Of a stretch of DNA of 64,000 nucleotides, positions 51,041 to 61,635 are shown one piece after another. The position numbers and the translations under genes were made by a program. Numbering within the stretch: position 1 is the stretch's first letter; the number at the start of each line of letters is the position of its first letter. The notes under the pieces are model-generated. The model was given only the letters and a program-made list of their open reading frames with translations, was not told the DNA's origin and searched no databases. Where the stretch lies: contig NZ_KI421509.1 of the NCBI RefSeq assembly GCF_000473225.1, positions 2,744,768 through 2,808,767 of the forward strand. The letters are read 5' to 3'. This DNA comes from Sedimentitalea nanhaiensis DSM 24252 (GTDB lineage Bacteria; Pseudomonadota; Alphaproteobacteria; Rhodobacterales; Rhodobacteraceae).

Positions 51041-54000
51041 CTATACATACGGTCTATCGCTCATGTTGTATTGAGTTTCGAAAAATTGAAACAACACGTC
51101 TGTTTTAGTATCTAACGCGTCATCGTCGTATTTTGTTGCCGGTAAGCCGGTATTTTCATCATAGAGCAGGTCATAAATTTCCTGTCTAAGACCGTCTCTC
51201 GTACTCTGCTTTTGAAATATGTCCTGAACCTCCTCAATCTTTTTCCGGATCGCCATCAGGAGACTTGTTGACGCCGATTTTATCTGACGAATCTCGGCCT
51301 TCGTCAGGTCCGCGCGAACCAGTAAATCGAAAACCGGTTTTTGCTCCGCTGTCAGGCCAAGTGCCACATGCGCCTGGGCCGCTGCTTCCATCTCGGCCGT
51401 AAGGCGCATCAATGCTTCGAAGGTTGCCTCGATGGTATTCTTGTCCTTCTCCTTGTTATACTCAGAGACTATTTTGTCGAACCGTTCGCGGAAATCATTC
51501 AGCGTCGGATTATCAGCAAGCATTTTTGCGAGCCGTTTTTGTAAGACACTTCGCAGATCCTGCAGATCACTGGCTTTGCGCTCACTTTTGGCAAATTCTC
51601 TGCGCAACAACTCGAAATTGACCTTGGATATGTCGAATATCCGGTTTTCTTCACCGTCAGGTTGGATGTCTATAGCTCCGGCAACGATCGCGTTCAGCTT
51701 CTGGATTATGGCCGATGTGTCAGCGGCGGCCTTGTCCTCTTGCAACGAGCTGTAGATGTAATTGATCGCTTGGTGGTCTGGCTTGTAGATCTCCACCTTC
51801 GCGAAGGTCAGACACGCCTTGTATTTGCGGAACACGGCGCGCGCGCCTATTTCGAAACCTTTTCGGGTCTCGTCGTTGGTGTTAATAAGCTCTTTCGCGT
51901 CCTTGAGCGCTTTCAGCTTGTCGAACCCAGCGGCGGTCTTCATTCGATCGAGATCGTAGCCGTCATCTCGAAGGCGTTCCCGAACCAGTCCGATGGCCTC
52001 AGCAAGCTCACCGAGCAGTTTTTCCTCAGGATTGAGAGGATCGACCTCGGGGCTTTCACCATCATCGCCGCCCATCGCCCCCCCGCCGGTATGCCCTGCG
52101 AACGTCGCGAGCGCCTTCCGCAGGTTCTTCAAAATACCGCAGTAGTCAACGATCAGGCCATTGTTCTTGCCTTCCTTAACGCGGTTGGCGCGGGCAATGG
52201 CCTGCATTAGCGTATGTGCCTGCAATGGCTTGTCGAGATAGAGCGTGGAGAGAGAAGGAACATCAAACCCGGTCAGCCACATGGCGCAGACGATCACGAT
52301 GCGGAATGGGTGATCTTCACGTTTGAAGGCGCTGTCCACATCCAGACGCTTTTCAACCTCGCGCCCTCCAACTATTTCCTTGACCGTGAACCCGTCTTTC
52401 ATCCTTTTTCGATGTGGGATGATGTCCAAGCCCCAGTCTTTGAACTTCTTGATTTCACCTTGTTCGTCGCTGACGACGACAGCCATTTGGGTCTCGCGCA
52501 TCCACTCTATCTGCTGCAATCGAATGACCCGTTCCTGATCATCGGCAATCGCCTTCAGCTCGCCTTCAAGCGCCTCAATTCTGGCCTGCCAAGCCTCCTG
52601 AATGTAGTTGTGCATGCGCACGGCTGTGACCTTGTCGATGGCCACGAACATGGCCTTGCCGCTTTCCCAATTGGTCGAGAAATGCCATGCAAAATCCTGC
52701 GCCACATGGCGAAGCCGGGGTTCGGCAGTCACCACATGGTATTCACGCTTCAGCTCGTCTGAGAGTTTGGCCGCCACATCAGGGTCGTCGATTTCTGCCT
52801 CAGCGATTGCCTCGGCGAGTTTTTCGTTCAGGCCATTACCGGAAACCTGGAGTTTGTCCCCCCGCGCATCATAGAACAGCGGCAGAGTTGCACCATCGGC
52901 AATGGCATCCTGAAAATCGTAGGTCGACAGATACGCCCCAAACACCTGTTTGGTGATCTCGTCATTGGCGAACAGGGGCGTGCCGGTGAAGCCTATAAAG
53001 CTGGCATTGGGCAACCCCTTGCGCATGTTGAGCGCCAGGGTGCCGTATTGGGTGCGGTGCGCCTCGTCTGTCACGACGATCACGTTGTCCCGCTCCGAGT
53101 AGACCCCGCCCTCGGCCTCTGTGTCGGTGAACTTCTGGATCATCGCAAAGACGACCTTCTTCTGCTGGCCAAGCAACCCCCGCAGACCTTTGGCCGATCC
53201 AGCCCGGCAGGGGTCCTTGTCGTTGTTCGCCAGCCCGACAGAGGCGAAGGTCTTGTAGATCTGGTTGTCCAGGTCGGTGCGGTCCGTCAGCACGAGGAAG
53301 GTATAATCGCCGCCCAGCTTGCGATGCACCTTTTGGGTGAACAGCGCCATCGAGAACGATTTGCCCGACCCCTGGGTATGCCAAAACACTCCCAGCTTGC
53401 GGTCCAGAATCTCACGCCGCTCCACGGCATCAACAGCCCGGTTCACGCCCAGATATTGGTGGTTCTTGGCCAGGATCTTTGCCGGGCCATCCGCCGTATC
53501 CGCGAACAGGATGAAATTCTCGAACAGGTCCAGCAACCGCCGCTTGTCGCAGACGATTTTCAGCAACGCCTCCATCGGCAGCATGGCGTCGCGCCTGTCG
53601 CTCTCATCCACCTTCAGCCAATCGGCGAAATGCTCATAATCCGCGGTGATTGACCCCATTTTCGCCTGCTCGCCATTGCCCAGAATGACAAAGGCGTTGA
53701 AGTGGAACAGATGCGGGACGGTGTCTTTGTAATCCGACAGGTTCTCGTTATAGGCGCGGCGCAGGTCGCGGTCGGGGCGCTTCAGCTCGCAGAACATCAG
53801 CGGCAGGCCATTGACGAAACCGACGATATCGGCCCGCCGCCGGTGGGCATAGCCGCGTATCCACATTTCCCGCACGCAGAGAAAATCGTTGTTTTCGGGG
53901 GTGTCATAATCAAACACCCGCAGCCGTTCGATCAGTTGCTCGCCGTCCTGGCGGAACTTCACCTTCACCCCATCGCGGATCAGGGCGTATTTGTCCTGAT

Positions 54001-54271
54001 TGATGCGGATCAGCGATTGCGAGCCGAAGATGTCGGTGATCTCGCGCAGCGCGTGCTGATAGGCCACATCGGGCAGGCCGGGGTTGAGCCGCACCAGCGC
54101 CTCGCCCAGATAGCGCGTCAGCACCACCTCCTTGTCCGAGCGGCGGCCCAGCGTGCCCTCGGGGCCGAAACTCTCGCGGTTCCAGGCCATGACCGAGCGC
54201 CAGCCGTGGGTCTCGGCGAGGTAATCGGCCATGGTTTTCTGGACAAGATTGTCTTCGGTATAATCATTCAT
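51041..54271 (-). CDS. hsdR: Type I restriction enzyme, R (translocase/nuclease) subunit
   Basis: A 1076-residue HsdR. The N-terminal nuclease domain (about 1-250) has the PD-(D/E)XK region around RADIVGFVNGLPLMFCELKR. The SF2 helicase core has Walker A-like FWHTQGSGKSFSMALFTQKV near residue 310, the DEAH box in IVVTDEAHRTQYG, FIGFTGTPLF, and motif VI in QAIARANRVKEGKNNGLIVD. The C-terminus is a coiled-coil EcoR124-type region. It cuts DNA lacking the host methylation. It lies last in hsdM-hsdS-hsdR, 24 bp after hsdS. Confidence 0.95.
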   Translation of the reverse strand: MNDYTEDNLVQKTMADYLAETHGWRSVMAWNRESFGPEGTLGRRSDKEVVLTRYLGEALVRLNPGLPDVAYQHALREITDIFGSQSLIRINQDKYALIRDGVKVKFRQDGEQLIERLRVFDYDTPENNDFLCVREMWIRGYAHRRRADIVGFVNGLPLMFCELKRPDRDLRRAYNENLSDYKDTVPHLFHFNAFVILGNGEQAKMGSITADYEHFADWLKVDESDRRDAMLPMEALLKIVCDKRRLLDLFENFILFADTADGPAKILAKNHQYLGVNRAVDAVERREILDRKLGVFWHTQGSGKSFSMALFTQKVHRKLGGDYTFLVLTDRTDLDNQIYKTFASVGLANNDKDPCRAGSAKGLRGLLGQQKKVVFAMIQKFTDTEAEGGVYSERDNVIVVTDEAHRTQYGTLALNMRKGLPNASFIGFTGTPLFANDEITKQVFGAYLSTYDFQDAIADGATLPLFYDARGDKLQVSGNGLNEKLAEAIAEAEIDDPDVAAKLSDELKREYHVVTAEPRLRHVAQDFAWHFSTNWESGKAMFVAIDKVTAVRMHNYIQEAWQARIEALEGELKAIADDQERVIRLQQIEWMRETQMAVVVSDEQGEIKKFKDWGLDIIPHRKRMKDGFTVKEIVGGREVEKRLDVDSAFKREDHPFRIVIVCAMWLTGFDVPSLSTLYLDKPLQAHTLMQAIARANRVKEGKNNGLIVDYCGILKNLRKALATFAGHTGGGAMGGDDGESPEVDPLNPEEKLLGELAEAIGLVRERLRDDGYDLDRMKTAAGFDKLKALKDAKELINTNDETRKGFEIGARAVFRKYKACLTFAKVEIYKPDHQAINYIYSSLQEDKAAADTSAIIQKLNAIVAGAIDIQPDGEENRIFDISKVNFELLRREFAKSERKASDLQDLRSVLQKRLAKMLADNPTLNDFRERFDKIVSEYNKEKDKNTIEATFEALMRLTAEMEAAAQAHVALGLTAEQKPVFDLLVRADLTKAEIRQIKSASTSLLMAIRKKIEEVQDIFQKQSTRDGLRQEIYDLLYDENTGLPATKYDDDALDTKTDVLFQFFETQYNMSDRPYV

Positions 54272-54295
54272 CGGTCTGCACTCATGGGGGCAAGG

Positions 54296-55486
54296 CTACA
54301 TGGAAACAGGAATACGTCCATCCATGAGACGCGGGAGGAGAAGATCGCGGGCAGCGGTGAGTTGGGCGTTCTGATCGCGAAGGTTTTGCATTTGAATAAA
54401 CCAGGTTTGCACTATTTCGGTAAAGTGAGAACCCGTTCCCTCATCGGGAAGAATAATCTCTTGATCCTTCAGAAACTTAAAGTGGCGAGCATAAGCATAG
54501 TTTGAAAGATCAACGTTGATCAATGCGAAGTAAAACTGAATCTGTGATAGCCTATCGTCGTTTGATTTAATGATCTGCGTGCCATCAGCACCTCTTGCAA
54601 AGGGAAAATCGACATACTTCAGCGCTCGGGTGTGATCTCCGAAAACTATAAGTGGCAGTTCATCCCTATAAATCGCTTCACTATTGTTGGTGAAACCACC
54701 GACGAATGACTGCCCTTGGTCGACGCAAGGATATGAACCAACTTGTTCGTATTCATCTTTTCGGACTTTGGGTTTGGCTTTAACCTTCAACAATAGATCT
54801 TTGACCTGCTTGACTTCCCACCTCTCCGGCAGCCCATCCTTGAAGGACGCTGTCTCATGGCCGGAGAAGCGGAAGTGGACGAACCATTCGCGGTAGAGCA
54901 GCCTTGCGGCCTGCTCCAACAGCGCAATCCGCCGCCGGTTGTTCTCGATCAGGTCGTCATAGGCCGAGAGGATCGCCGCAATCCGCTCTTGGGTGTTCTT
55001 GGATGGAAGGGGCACTGGTAGTCGCCGCACAATACCAAGGTTCAATAGTGGAACCGCACCTCCGTTATTCTGGGATTCGATATACGAGACCATTCGTTTG
55101 GAAGAAAGCCAGTAGTATACAAAAAGTGGGTCGGCTTTTTCGGTATCTAACCGTGCTCTTATCTGTTTGTTTGAGATTATGTAGTTTTTGTATCTTCGCT
55201 CTTTAGGAATGAGGCCAACTTGGCCGATCGAACCAGCGGCGGTGAAGATGATGTCGTCTTCTGTAGCCACACAGTTTGGAAACTCTGAGGCTTTTTCTTC
55301 GGTGAGGTATACAAATCCCTCCTCAATAAACTTCTGCGCCCCTTTTGTAATATTGTTTCCGCGAATTACTGGCACGCCTTCCGCTACGAAAAAACGTGAC
55401 CCAATATTTGAGCCGAACGGCCCTGAAACAAGCGATCCCTTCTTGGGCGCGATAAGCTCTCCAAGAGGTACTGTTTCCCAACTCAT
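54296..55486 (-). CDS. hsdS: Type I restriction enzyme, S (specificity) subunit
   Basis: A 396-residue protein with two target-recognition domains, about 1-180 and 220-370. Each is followed by a conserved helical spacer: NTQERIAAILSAYDDLIENN (residues about 165-190) and IVQTWFIQMQNLRDQNAQLT near the end. The recognition domains are AT-richer than the flanking hsd genes, as often seen when specificity is exchanged. It overlaps hsdM by four bases. Confidence 0.92.
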   Translation of the reverse strand: MSWETVPLGELIAPKKGSLVSGPFGSNIGSRFFVAEGVPVIRGNNITKGAQKFIEEGFVYLTEEKASEFPNCVATEDDIIFTAAGSIGQVGLIPKERRYKNYIISNKQIRARLDTEKADPLFVYYWLSSKRMVSYIESQNNGGAVPLLNLGIVRRLPVPLPSKNTQERIAAILSAYDDLIENNRRRIALLEQAARLLYREWFVHFRFSGHETASFKDGLPERWEVKQVKDLLLKVKAKPKVRKDEYEQVGSYPCVDQGQSFVGGFTNNSEAIYRDELPLIVFGDHTRALKYVDFPFARGADGTQIIKSNDDRLSQIQFYFALINVDLSNYAYARHFKFLKDQEIILPDEGTGSHFTEIVQTWFIQMQNLRDQNAQLTAARDLLLPRLMDGRIPVSM

Positions 55487-57567
55487 ACAATCAACTCTTC
55501 AAAATTCGCCGCGATCAACTCGGCCAGCTCCGCCGCCTCTGCGTTCAGAGTCTCCAGTTCCAGATGGATTTCCTTGATCGTCGCGTCGAAATCAAAATCC
55601 TCATCCTCCACTTCCGGCGCCACGCCCACATAGCGCCCCGGCGTCAGGGAGTAGTCATTGGCGGCCAATTCCTCCCTGTCCACCAGTTTGACCAGCCCCT
55701 CCACATCGCGCAGCCGCCCTTCGGGAAAGCGCGACAGCAGCCACTCGGCCTGCGCCTCGAAATACCGCGCGCGCTTCAACGCCCCAGTTACCGTCAGATG
55801 CACCTCCGGATCGCCGGTCAGCGCCACGCGGGCCTCGGCGATGGTGGTGAGCAGTTTTTTACCCTCTGCCGCCTTCGCACCACCCGCAACCGTCGCGTCC
55901 TGCGCCTTTTGCGCCAGCTTGCCCAGATGGTCGATTTCCCTGATCAGTGCCTTGGCCTGATCCGCCATGGGCTGCATCGCCGCCTGCGCCGCCGTTAGCG
56001 CAGTGATCTCCGCCGCCACCTCGGGCAGCGCAGCGGCGGTCGCGATGAAGCCCTCGGCATCGGACCGAAACTTGGCGATACCGGCCTTGAGGTCCGCGGT
56101 GTCGCTGTGCTTGGCAAAGTGGCTGTTCGCGACGTCAAAGCTTGCCAGAAGATCGGCAAAATCCGCCGCCTGCGCCTCGGCCCGTGCGGTGTTCAGATAC
56201 TCCTGCACCAGCCCCGCGAACCGCCCTTCCTGCCCGCGATAGAGCCAGACGATGGACGTGAGGTTCTTCATCTGCTCGGGCGAGAAATCAAAGATCTTGC
56301 GCGTCACCTTGCGGAACACATGCCGCGCATCCAGCATCAGCACCTTGTCGCGCAGATGCTCGGGCTTGCCCTTGTCCATGAACCAGATCTCACAAGGCAC
56401 CGTGCGGGTGTAGAAGAAGTTGCCCCGGATCGCGCACATGATGTCGATGTCGCCGGTCTTGACCATGGCCTCGCGCACCTTGGCCTCCTGCCCACCAGCC
56501 GAAGACGCCTGCGACGACATGACGATGCCAGCCCTACCCCGATCCGACAGGTAGGAATGGAAGAAGGACATCCAGATATAGTTGCCGTTGGAGACCTTGC
56601 CGGCCTTGTTCACACCCGGCAGGCCAAAGGACAGACGCTTGTCGTCCTTCATCTTTTCGGCGTCGATCTCATCCACGTTGAAGGGCGGATTGGCCATTAC
56701 ATAGTCGAACGGCCCCTGATCCTTGTGCGGGTCTTCGTAATAGCTGATCGCCTTCTGGATATCCCCCTCCAGCCCGTGAACAGCGAGGTTCATCTTGGCG
56801 AGGCGGATCGTGGTCGGGTTCTTTTCCATCCCGTAAAAGGTCAGTTGTTCGTTTGGATTGGCCTGCATCGCTTCGACGAAATGCGCCGATTGCACAAACA
56901 TGCCGCCCGAGCCACAGGCTGGGTCGATGACCTTGCCGCGTGTGGGTTCGATCACGTTCACGATGGTTTCGACGATGCTGACTGGCGTGAAGAATTCGCC
57001 GTTGTCGTGCGCCTTTTGGTCGGCAAACTGGGTGAGGAAGTATTCATAGATGCGCCCAAAGACATCGCCATCGGCCTTTTGCAGCGCCGGGTCATTGAAG
57101 ATGCGAAGAACCTGGCGCAGGGCGTCGTCGTCCAGTTCCTCGTATTCCTGCTTGGGCAGCAGACCTGTCAGGCTCTCATAATCTTCCTCGATGGTCTCCA
57201 TCGCGTGAATGACGGCCGTCGAGGGGCTTTGATCTTCAGGCAAGCTGATCAGATAGTCGAACTGCGCCTCGGGCCGCAGGAAGATGGAGCTTCTGCTGGA
57301 AAAATCGGCCTTCGTCAGATCACGCGTTTTACCGCCCCGGGTTGGTAGGGTCGGCGCGATCTCATCGCGGACTCGCAGAAAGCGCGAATATGCATGGCGC
57401 AGGAAGATCAGGCCCATGACGGGCATGAAATACTCGTTGCTCGCAAAATTCGACGTGGACCGCAGCACATCTGCTGAGCTCCACAACCGTCGTTCCAGAT
57501 TTCCGATACGTTCCAAAGGACTACCTCGCCACCGTTTGTCGTAATCATCTCTACAAGAAGAGGGCAT
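55483..57567 (-). CDS. hsdM: Type I restriction enzyme, M (methyltransferase) subunit
   Basis: A 694-residue N6-adenine methyltransferase. Motif I is VIDPACGSGGMFVQSAHFVE, motif IV is VMANPPFN, and the N-terminal HsdM domain carries NLERRLWSSADVLRS and SNEYFMPVMGLIFLRHAYSR. The ATG at 57567 gives a 17-residue leader without family similarity; a TTG at 57516 preceded by GAGGT is a good alternative start. First gene of the operon. Confidence 0.94.
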   Translation of the reverse strand: MPSSCRDDYDKRWRGSPLERIGNLERRLWSSADVLRSTSNFASNEYFMPVMGLIFLRHAYSRFLRVRDEIAPTLPTRGGKTRDLTKADFSSRSSIFLRPEAQFDYLISLPEDQSPSTAVIHAMETIEEDYESLTGLLPKQEYEELDDDALRQVLRIFNDPALQKADGDVFGRIYEYFLTQFADQKAHDNGEFFTPVSIVETIVNVIEPTRGKVIDPACGSGGMFVQSAHFVEAMQANPNEQLTFYGMEKNPTTIRLAKMNLAVHGLEGDIQKAISYYEDPHKDQGPFDYVMANPPFNVDEIDAEKMKDDKRLSFGLPGVNKAGKVSNGNYIWMSFFHSYLSDRGRAGIVMSSQASSAGGQEAKVREAMVKTGDIDIMCAIRGNFFYTRTVPCEIWFMDKGKPEHLRDKVLMLDARHVFRKVTRKIFDFSPEQMKNLTSIVWLYRGQEGRFAGLVQEYLNTARAEAQAADFADLLASFDVANSHFAKHSDTADLKAGIAKFRSDAEGFIATAAALPEVAAEITALTAAQAAMQPMADQAKALIREIDHLGKLAQKAQDATVAGGAKAAEGKKLLTTIAEARVALTGDPEVHLTVTGALKRARYFEAQAEWLLSRFPEGRLRDVEGLVKLVDREELAANDYSLTPGRYVGVAPEVEDEDFDFDATIKEIHLELETLNAEAAELAELIAANFEELIV

Positions 57568-57922
57568 GACAACGCCAGATTGCGTTTCACATTGGCAGTT
57601 CGGCCATCCTGGAGGTAGTTTTAATGATTAAACACATCCTAATAGTGTCAATTCGCCAAGGTTGGTTTGCGAGGGCCGGTAGCGTCGTCATGGCGCAATC
57701 CGTCTCAGTCTCACTCACATCTACCATATGTAGCCCGGAAACGTGATGCTGCCTATCGTTTGGGCGCCACTGAAGTCATTCCCAAGCTCCAGTTCCAAAC
57801 GGCCCGGACTGGTCATTCCAGTCACGTCCGAAAGAAGGTCCGGTCTGGCGCCCATGCTTGCACGGTTCGGGAACCTCCCCATATTTCCTTCACTACCTCA
57901 ATTCGAAGTTCGGAAGACCAAT
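57568..57922. other. Intergenic region between hsdM and htpX (divergent)
   Basis: About 350 bp. Promoters for both divergent genes should be here; the AT-rich block TTTTAATGATTAAACACATC at 57619-57638 is the best candidate. Frames open upstream of htpX have no domain. Confidence 0.35.
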
Positions 57923-58846
57923 ATGGGCTATGTAAAGACAGCAATGCTGATGGCCGCGATGACTGCGCTTTTCATGGGTGTGGGCTACCTCATCGGCGGA
58001 TCGGGTGGTGCGCTGATCGCGCTTGTCGTCGCAGCGGCGATGAACGCCTTCACCTGGTGGAACTCGGACCGCATGGTCCTGCGTATGCACAACGCCCAGC
58101 CGGTGCCCCCAGGCGATCGGATGGGCCTATATGCCCTGACCGCCGAGCTTTCGCGGAACGCGGGCCTGCCCGAGCCAAAGGTCTACCTGATCGACACGCC
58201 GCAGCCCAACGCGTTTGCCACCGGTCGCAACCCCGCGAACGCGGCGGTTGCGGTGACCTCGGGCCTGCTGCGCAGCCTGTCGCGGGAGGAGCTGGCCGGC
58301 GTGATCGCCCACGAGCTGGCACATATCCGCAACTACGACACCGCGATCATGACCGTCACCGCGACCTTCGCCGGGGCGATTTCGATGCTGGCCAACTTCG
58401 CGCTCTTCTTCGGTGGCTCGCGCGAACGGATGGGGCTGATCGGCACGCTGCTGATGATGTTCCTTGCGCCGATGGCGGCGGCGCTGGTGCAGATGGCGAT
58501 CAGCCGGACGCGGGAATATGCTGCCGACAAGGCCGGAGCCGAGATCTGCGGCGAGCCGCTCTGGCTGGCCTCGGCATTGGAAAAGATCGCCATGGGCGCG
58601 GCGCGGATCGACAACCACGCCGCCGAGCGCAACCCCGCGACCGCGCATATGTTCATCATCAACCCGCTGCACGCGCATAAACACGACAGTCTCTTTGCGA
58701 CACATCCCGCGACCGAGAATCGGGTGGCTGCGCTGCGTGCTATGGCACCGCAACGCGGGCGATCTTCGGGCACCGCCGGTCGGCAGATGTCTGGCAGTCG
58801 TATTCCCAATACCAAAAATCGCGGACGAGCCGGGCCTTGGTCTTGA
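57923..58846 (+). CDS. htpX: HtpX-type M48 membrane metalloprotease
   Basis: A 307-residue inner-membrane zinc protease. Two N-terminal membrane segments (residues about 5-40) precede [20 protein letters not shown] with the HEXXH zinc site, two further hydrophobic segments, and the third ligand in [13 protein letters not shown]. The ATG at 57923 ([20 protein letters not shown]) gives the HtpX start. HtpX removes damaged membrane proteins. Here it sits alone between a restriction system and a SIR2-STAND gene. Confidence 0.92.
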   Translation: MGYVKTAMLMAAMTALFMGVGYLIGGSGGALIALVVAAAMNAFTWWNSDRMVLRMHNAQPVPPGDRMGLYALTAELSRNAGLPEPKVYLIDTPQPNAFATGRNPANAAVAVTSGLLRSLSREELAGVIAHELAHIRNYDTAIMTVTATFAGAISMLANFALFFGGSRERMGLIGTLLMMFLAPMAAALVQMAISRTREYAADKAGAEICGEPLWLASALEKIAMGAARIDNHAAERNPATAHMFIINPLHAHKHDSLFATHPATENRVAALRAMAPQRGRSSGTAGRQMSGSRIPNTKNRGRAGPWS

Positions 58847-59238
58847 TCAAGCTCATCTCATGCGAGGCCGATCATGCCATCAAGTTGGAACTACCTCAGG
58901 GTTCATCTCTTTACCAACCGCCTCGGTCTGCAACCGGCCCTGAGCCGACAATGCCAAGCAACCAGCCGAACGTCGGTTTTGTGCGTTGCTTGGTATGGTC
59001 AGGAAAGGAGGTTTTCGAGAAGGTGGTGAGACGCCCAAGAAAATTTGACGAAGGGTAGCTTCGTTCGGATCTATCCGCCAGCCACGTAGGACCGGAGGTC
59101 TGTCCCAGTCCCATGTCACTCGTTAGCTTTTCAGTGAAGGTGGTGATGTTCAAGGCTTGCACCCTTCACGCCTTTCTTGTTGACTGACCCGCGCAGGGAA
59201 AAATACAAATGTAGGGTACCATAGCATTGCCAGTCTCA
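58847..59238. other. Intergenic stretch upstream of the SIR2-STAND gene
   Basis: About 390 bp with no convincing gene. GC content falls toward 59150-59238, and the promoter of the SIR2-STAND gene should lie there; a weak TAGGGTACC stretch is upstream of a TTG at 59227. Confidence 0.35.
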
Positions 59239-61635
59239 ATGAAAGAATTCATTGGTCAAGTTGACCCTGAGAAGACCGTTCTTCTTTTTGGAGCGGGCGC
59301 ATCCATCCCATCAGGAGCACCAGGCGTTGATGCTTTGGTCAAGCACTTCGCCGATAAGTATGATTTAGACCATGAACTGGACTTAGCTGAAATAACATTT
59401 TTGGCTGAAAAGAAAACCAGCAGACGAAAAGTTATAACTGACCTAAGACGGTTTTTCCCACACGTGAAGCCAAAAGGTGGGCTCCTGAAAATCCCGCGGT
59501 GGAGATGGAAGGGTATTTATACAACAAATTACGATACCTTAGTAGAGCAAGCGTTCGAGCGCGCGAACAAAAAATGCAGAGTGTACTCTTCCAATTTTGA
59601 CTTCCACATTGATGAGGAAGAGTTCCATTGCGAGTTTTTCAAGATTCACGGCACAATAGATAAGGATGTGTCAGACGGCAATCAAAGTAGGATTATCCTA
59701 ACGGTTGATGACTACGATCAGACCGAAGATTTTCGTGAGCAACTCTACGATCGGATGCGAGGAGACCTTGCTGGTGCCGATCTCGTGATAATCGGGCAAT
59801 CACTATCCGATCCAGACATGGATGCCTTGGTAAAGCGTGCAGCGAAAATCAATGCCAACTGTCTCTCGCCTGGACAGATTACACTGCTGATTTACACCGA
59901 GAATCAGAGCCGGGCTCAGCTTCAAGAGAGAAAAGGTTTGCGTGTTGTATTTGGCGGCGTAGATGACTTCTTCTCGGAGCTCGCCAAGAGACCGCCGAAA
60001 GTTGTTTCGTCACTTGCTTTGCAAAGTGACGACGTCCTGACCGGCACCCATATCCTTAATTCTGTAGTTGAGGTTTCGGAAGTTTCGAATGGCGCCGAAG
60101 CGGATGTGAGCTCCATGTTCAATGGCTGGCCCGCGTCTCACATGGAGATCGAAGCGGGACTGACCTTCGAAAGAGACATTTCACGTGAGATTGCGAAGCA
60201 CTTTGAAGAGCCGGGTATCCTTTCCGGGGTAGTTCTTGGCGCTGCCGGTGTCGGGAAGTCGACAGCAGCGCGGCAAGCACTCCAGCTTCTTCGTAGAGCC
60301 GGCTTCAGGGCTTGGGAGCACATAAATGAACACACATTAAGTGTGTCCAACTGGAGAAAGATCGCTGCCAATCTCAAGGAGCATGAACTCGTCGGCGTCC
60401 TATTAGTCGACGAAGCCCACTCGCACTTGCACCAGCTAAATGAGCTGATGGATCTACTTGTAGCAGATGATAATCCTCATCTCAAAATTTTGGCGGTTTC
60501 GACGAAGAATAATTGGATCCCTCGGAGCAGAACGCCGAATTTTAACCGTTGCGGGAAAGACTTTTGGCTCTCAAAGCTTTCGAGTGAGGAAATTGATCGG
60601 CTCCTTAACTTAATCGATCGACAACCTCGCATCCGTGAACTCGTCGAAGATTCCTTTAGCGGCTTCAACAAGGCGGAACGTAGACGCCGTTTAGTACATA
60701 GGTGTGAGGCAGACATGTTTGTTTGCTTGAAAAATATTTTTGCCTCGGAATCTTTCGACGATATTATTCTTCGGGAGTTCGCCGGCCTTGATGGCGGCCC
60801 CCAAGATATTTATAAGCACGTCGCCGCAATGGAAACACTGGGTGTCCGCGTTCATCGGCAACTTGCCATACGAATGCTAAAGATTGAACCAAGCAGAATC
60901 GCAAGCATTTTGGAATCTCTCGATGACATCGTAGAGGAGTATCCCATCGAAAAGCGCCATGGCATTTTCGGCTGGAAATGCAGACATGGCGTGATTTCGG
61001 AGATCGTTACGCGGTATAAGTTTGGCGATCTTGAGCAGATCATCGCTCTCCTCGACCGAGTAATCGACAATATATCTCCATCATATGACATCGAGGTCAG
61101 GACACTACGTGAGCTTTGCAATCTCGATGGCGGACTATCAAGGATTCCTGAAAAGAAAGAGCAAAACCGATTGTTGAGACGCATGATATCCATGGCGCCG
61201 GGCGAACGGGTTCCACGTCATCGACTGATACGAAATCTCATCGATCAAGGAGAGTTCGAAAAGGCTGAAACTGAAATCCGTGTTTTCAATTACGACTTCG
61301 GCTCTGATGGGCCTGTTCATCGCTACAAGATAAAACTTATGGTTGCACGGGCGGCGCGCGCTCCCGGTCTACTTGATGAGGATAGAATTGCGATTCTTGA
61401 GCAGGCTCAGGAGCTTGCTTCCACAGGTGTTGCCAGGTTCCCAAACAACAAAAGTATCCTTTCCGCTTATGCAGAATTGGGTTTGGAATATCTTCGTCGC
61501 ACGGGGTCATACAGCTTTTTCGACGCTGCGATGGATGAGCTGAAGGCCGCAGAGGCCCGCCTTGGCGATGCCGACATTACCACCATGATAAGTCGCTTCG
61601 AGCGTCGCGCCGCCGGTTCCGAGGTCGATTGTTGA
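59239..61635 (+). CDS. SIR2-domain / STAND-type NTPase protein, putative antiphage defence (Avs5-like layout)
   Basis: A roughly 798-residue protein. The N-terminal SIR2-like NADase domain (about 1-250) shows LLFGAGASIPSGAPGVDALV, GIYTTNYDTLVEQAFERANK and the likely catalytic His in EFFKIHGTIDKD. An NTPase core (about 320-560) has the P-loop VVLGAAGVGKSTAARQALQL and Walker B LLVDEAHSHLHQL. The C-terminal part is helical and repeat-like (TPR-type), a probable sensor. SIR2-STAND proteins destroy NAD on phage recognition. The start is ATG 59239 or TTG 59227. Codon use is AT-richer than the genome, which suggests transfer. Confidence 0.8.
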   Translation: MKEFIGQVDPEKTVLLFGAGASIPSGAPGVDALVKHFADKYDLDHELDLAEITFLAEKKTSRRKVITDLRRFFPHVKPKGGLLKIPRWRWKGIYTTNYDTLVEQAFERANKKCRVYSSNFDFHIDEEEFHCEFFKIHGTIDKDVSDGNQSRIILTVDDYDQTEDFREQLYDRMRGDLAGADLVIIGQSLSDPDMDALVKRAAKINANCLSPGQITLLIYTENQSRAQLQERKGLRVVFGGVDDFFSELAKRPPKVVSSLALQSDDVLTGTHILNSVVEVSEVSNGAEADVSSMFNGWPASHMEIEAGLTFERDISREIAKHFEEPGILSGVVLGAAGVGKSTAARQALQLLRRAGFRAWEHINEHTLSVSNWRKIAANLKEHELVGVLLVDEAHSHLHQLNELMDLLVADDNPHLKILAVSTKNNWIPRSRTPNFNRCGKDFWLSKLSSEEIDRLLNLIDRQPRIRELVEDSFSGFNKAERRRRLVHRCEADMFVCLKNIFASESFDDIILREFAGLDGGPQDIYKHVAAMETLGVRVHRQLAIRMLKIEPSRIASILESLDDIVEEYPIEKRHGIFGWKCRHGVISEIVTRYKFGDLEQIIALLDRVIDNISPSYDIEVRTLRELCNLDGGLSRIPEKKEQNRLLRRMISMAPGERVPRHRLIRNLIDQGEFEKAETEIRVFNYDFGSDGPVHRYKIKLMVARAARAPGLLDEDRIAILEQAQELASTGVARFPNNKSILSAYAELGLEYLRRTGSYSFFDAAMDELKAAEARLGDADITTMISRFERRAAGSEVDC

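Noticed and set aside
58847..59238. Short frames between htpX and the SIR2 gene as an extra defence gene
   Set aside because: None has a start with a ribosome-binding site or any motif.
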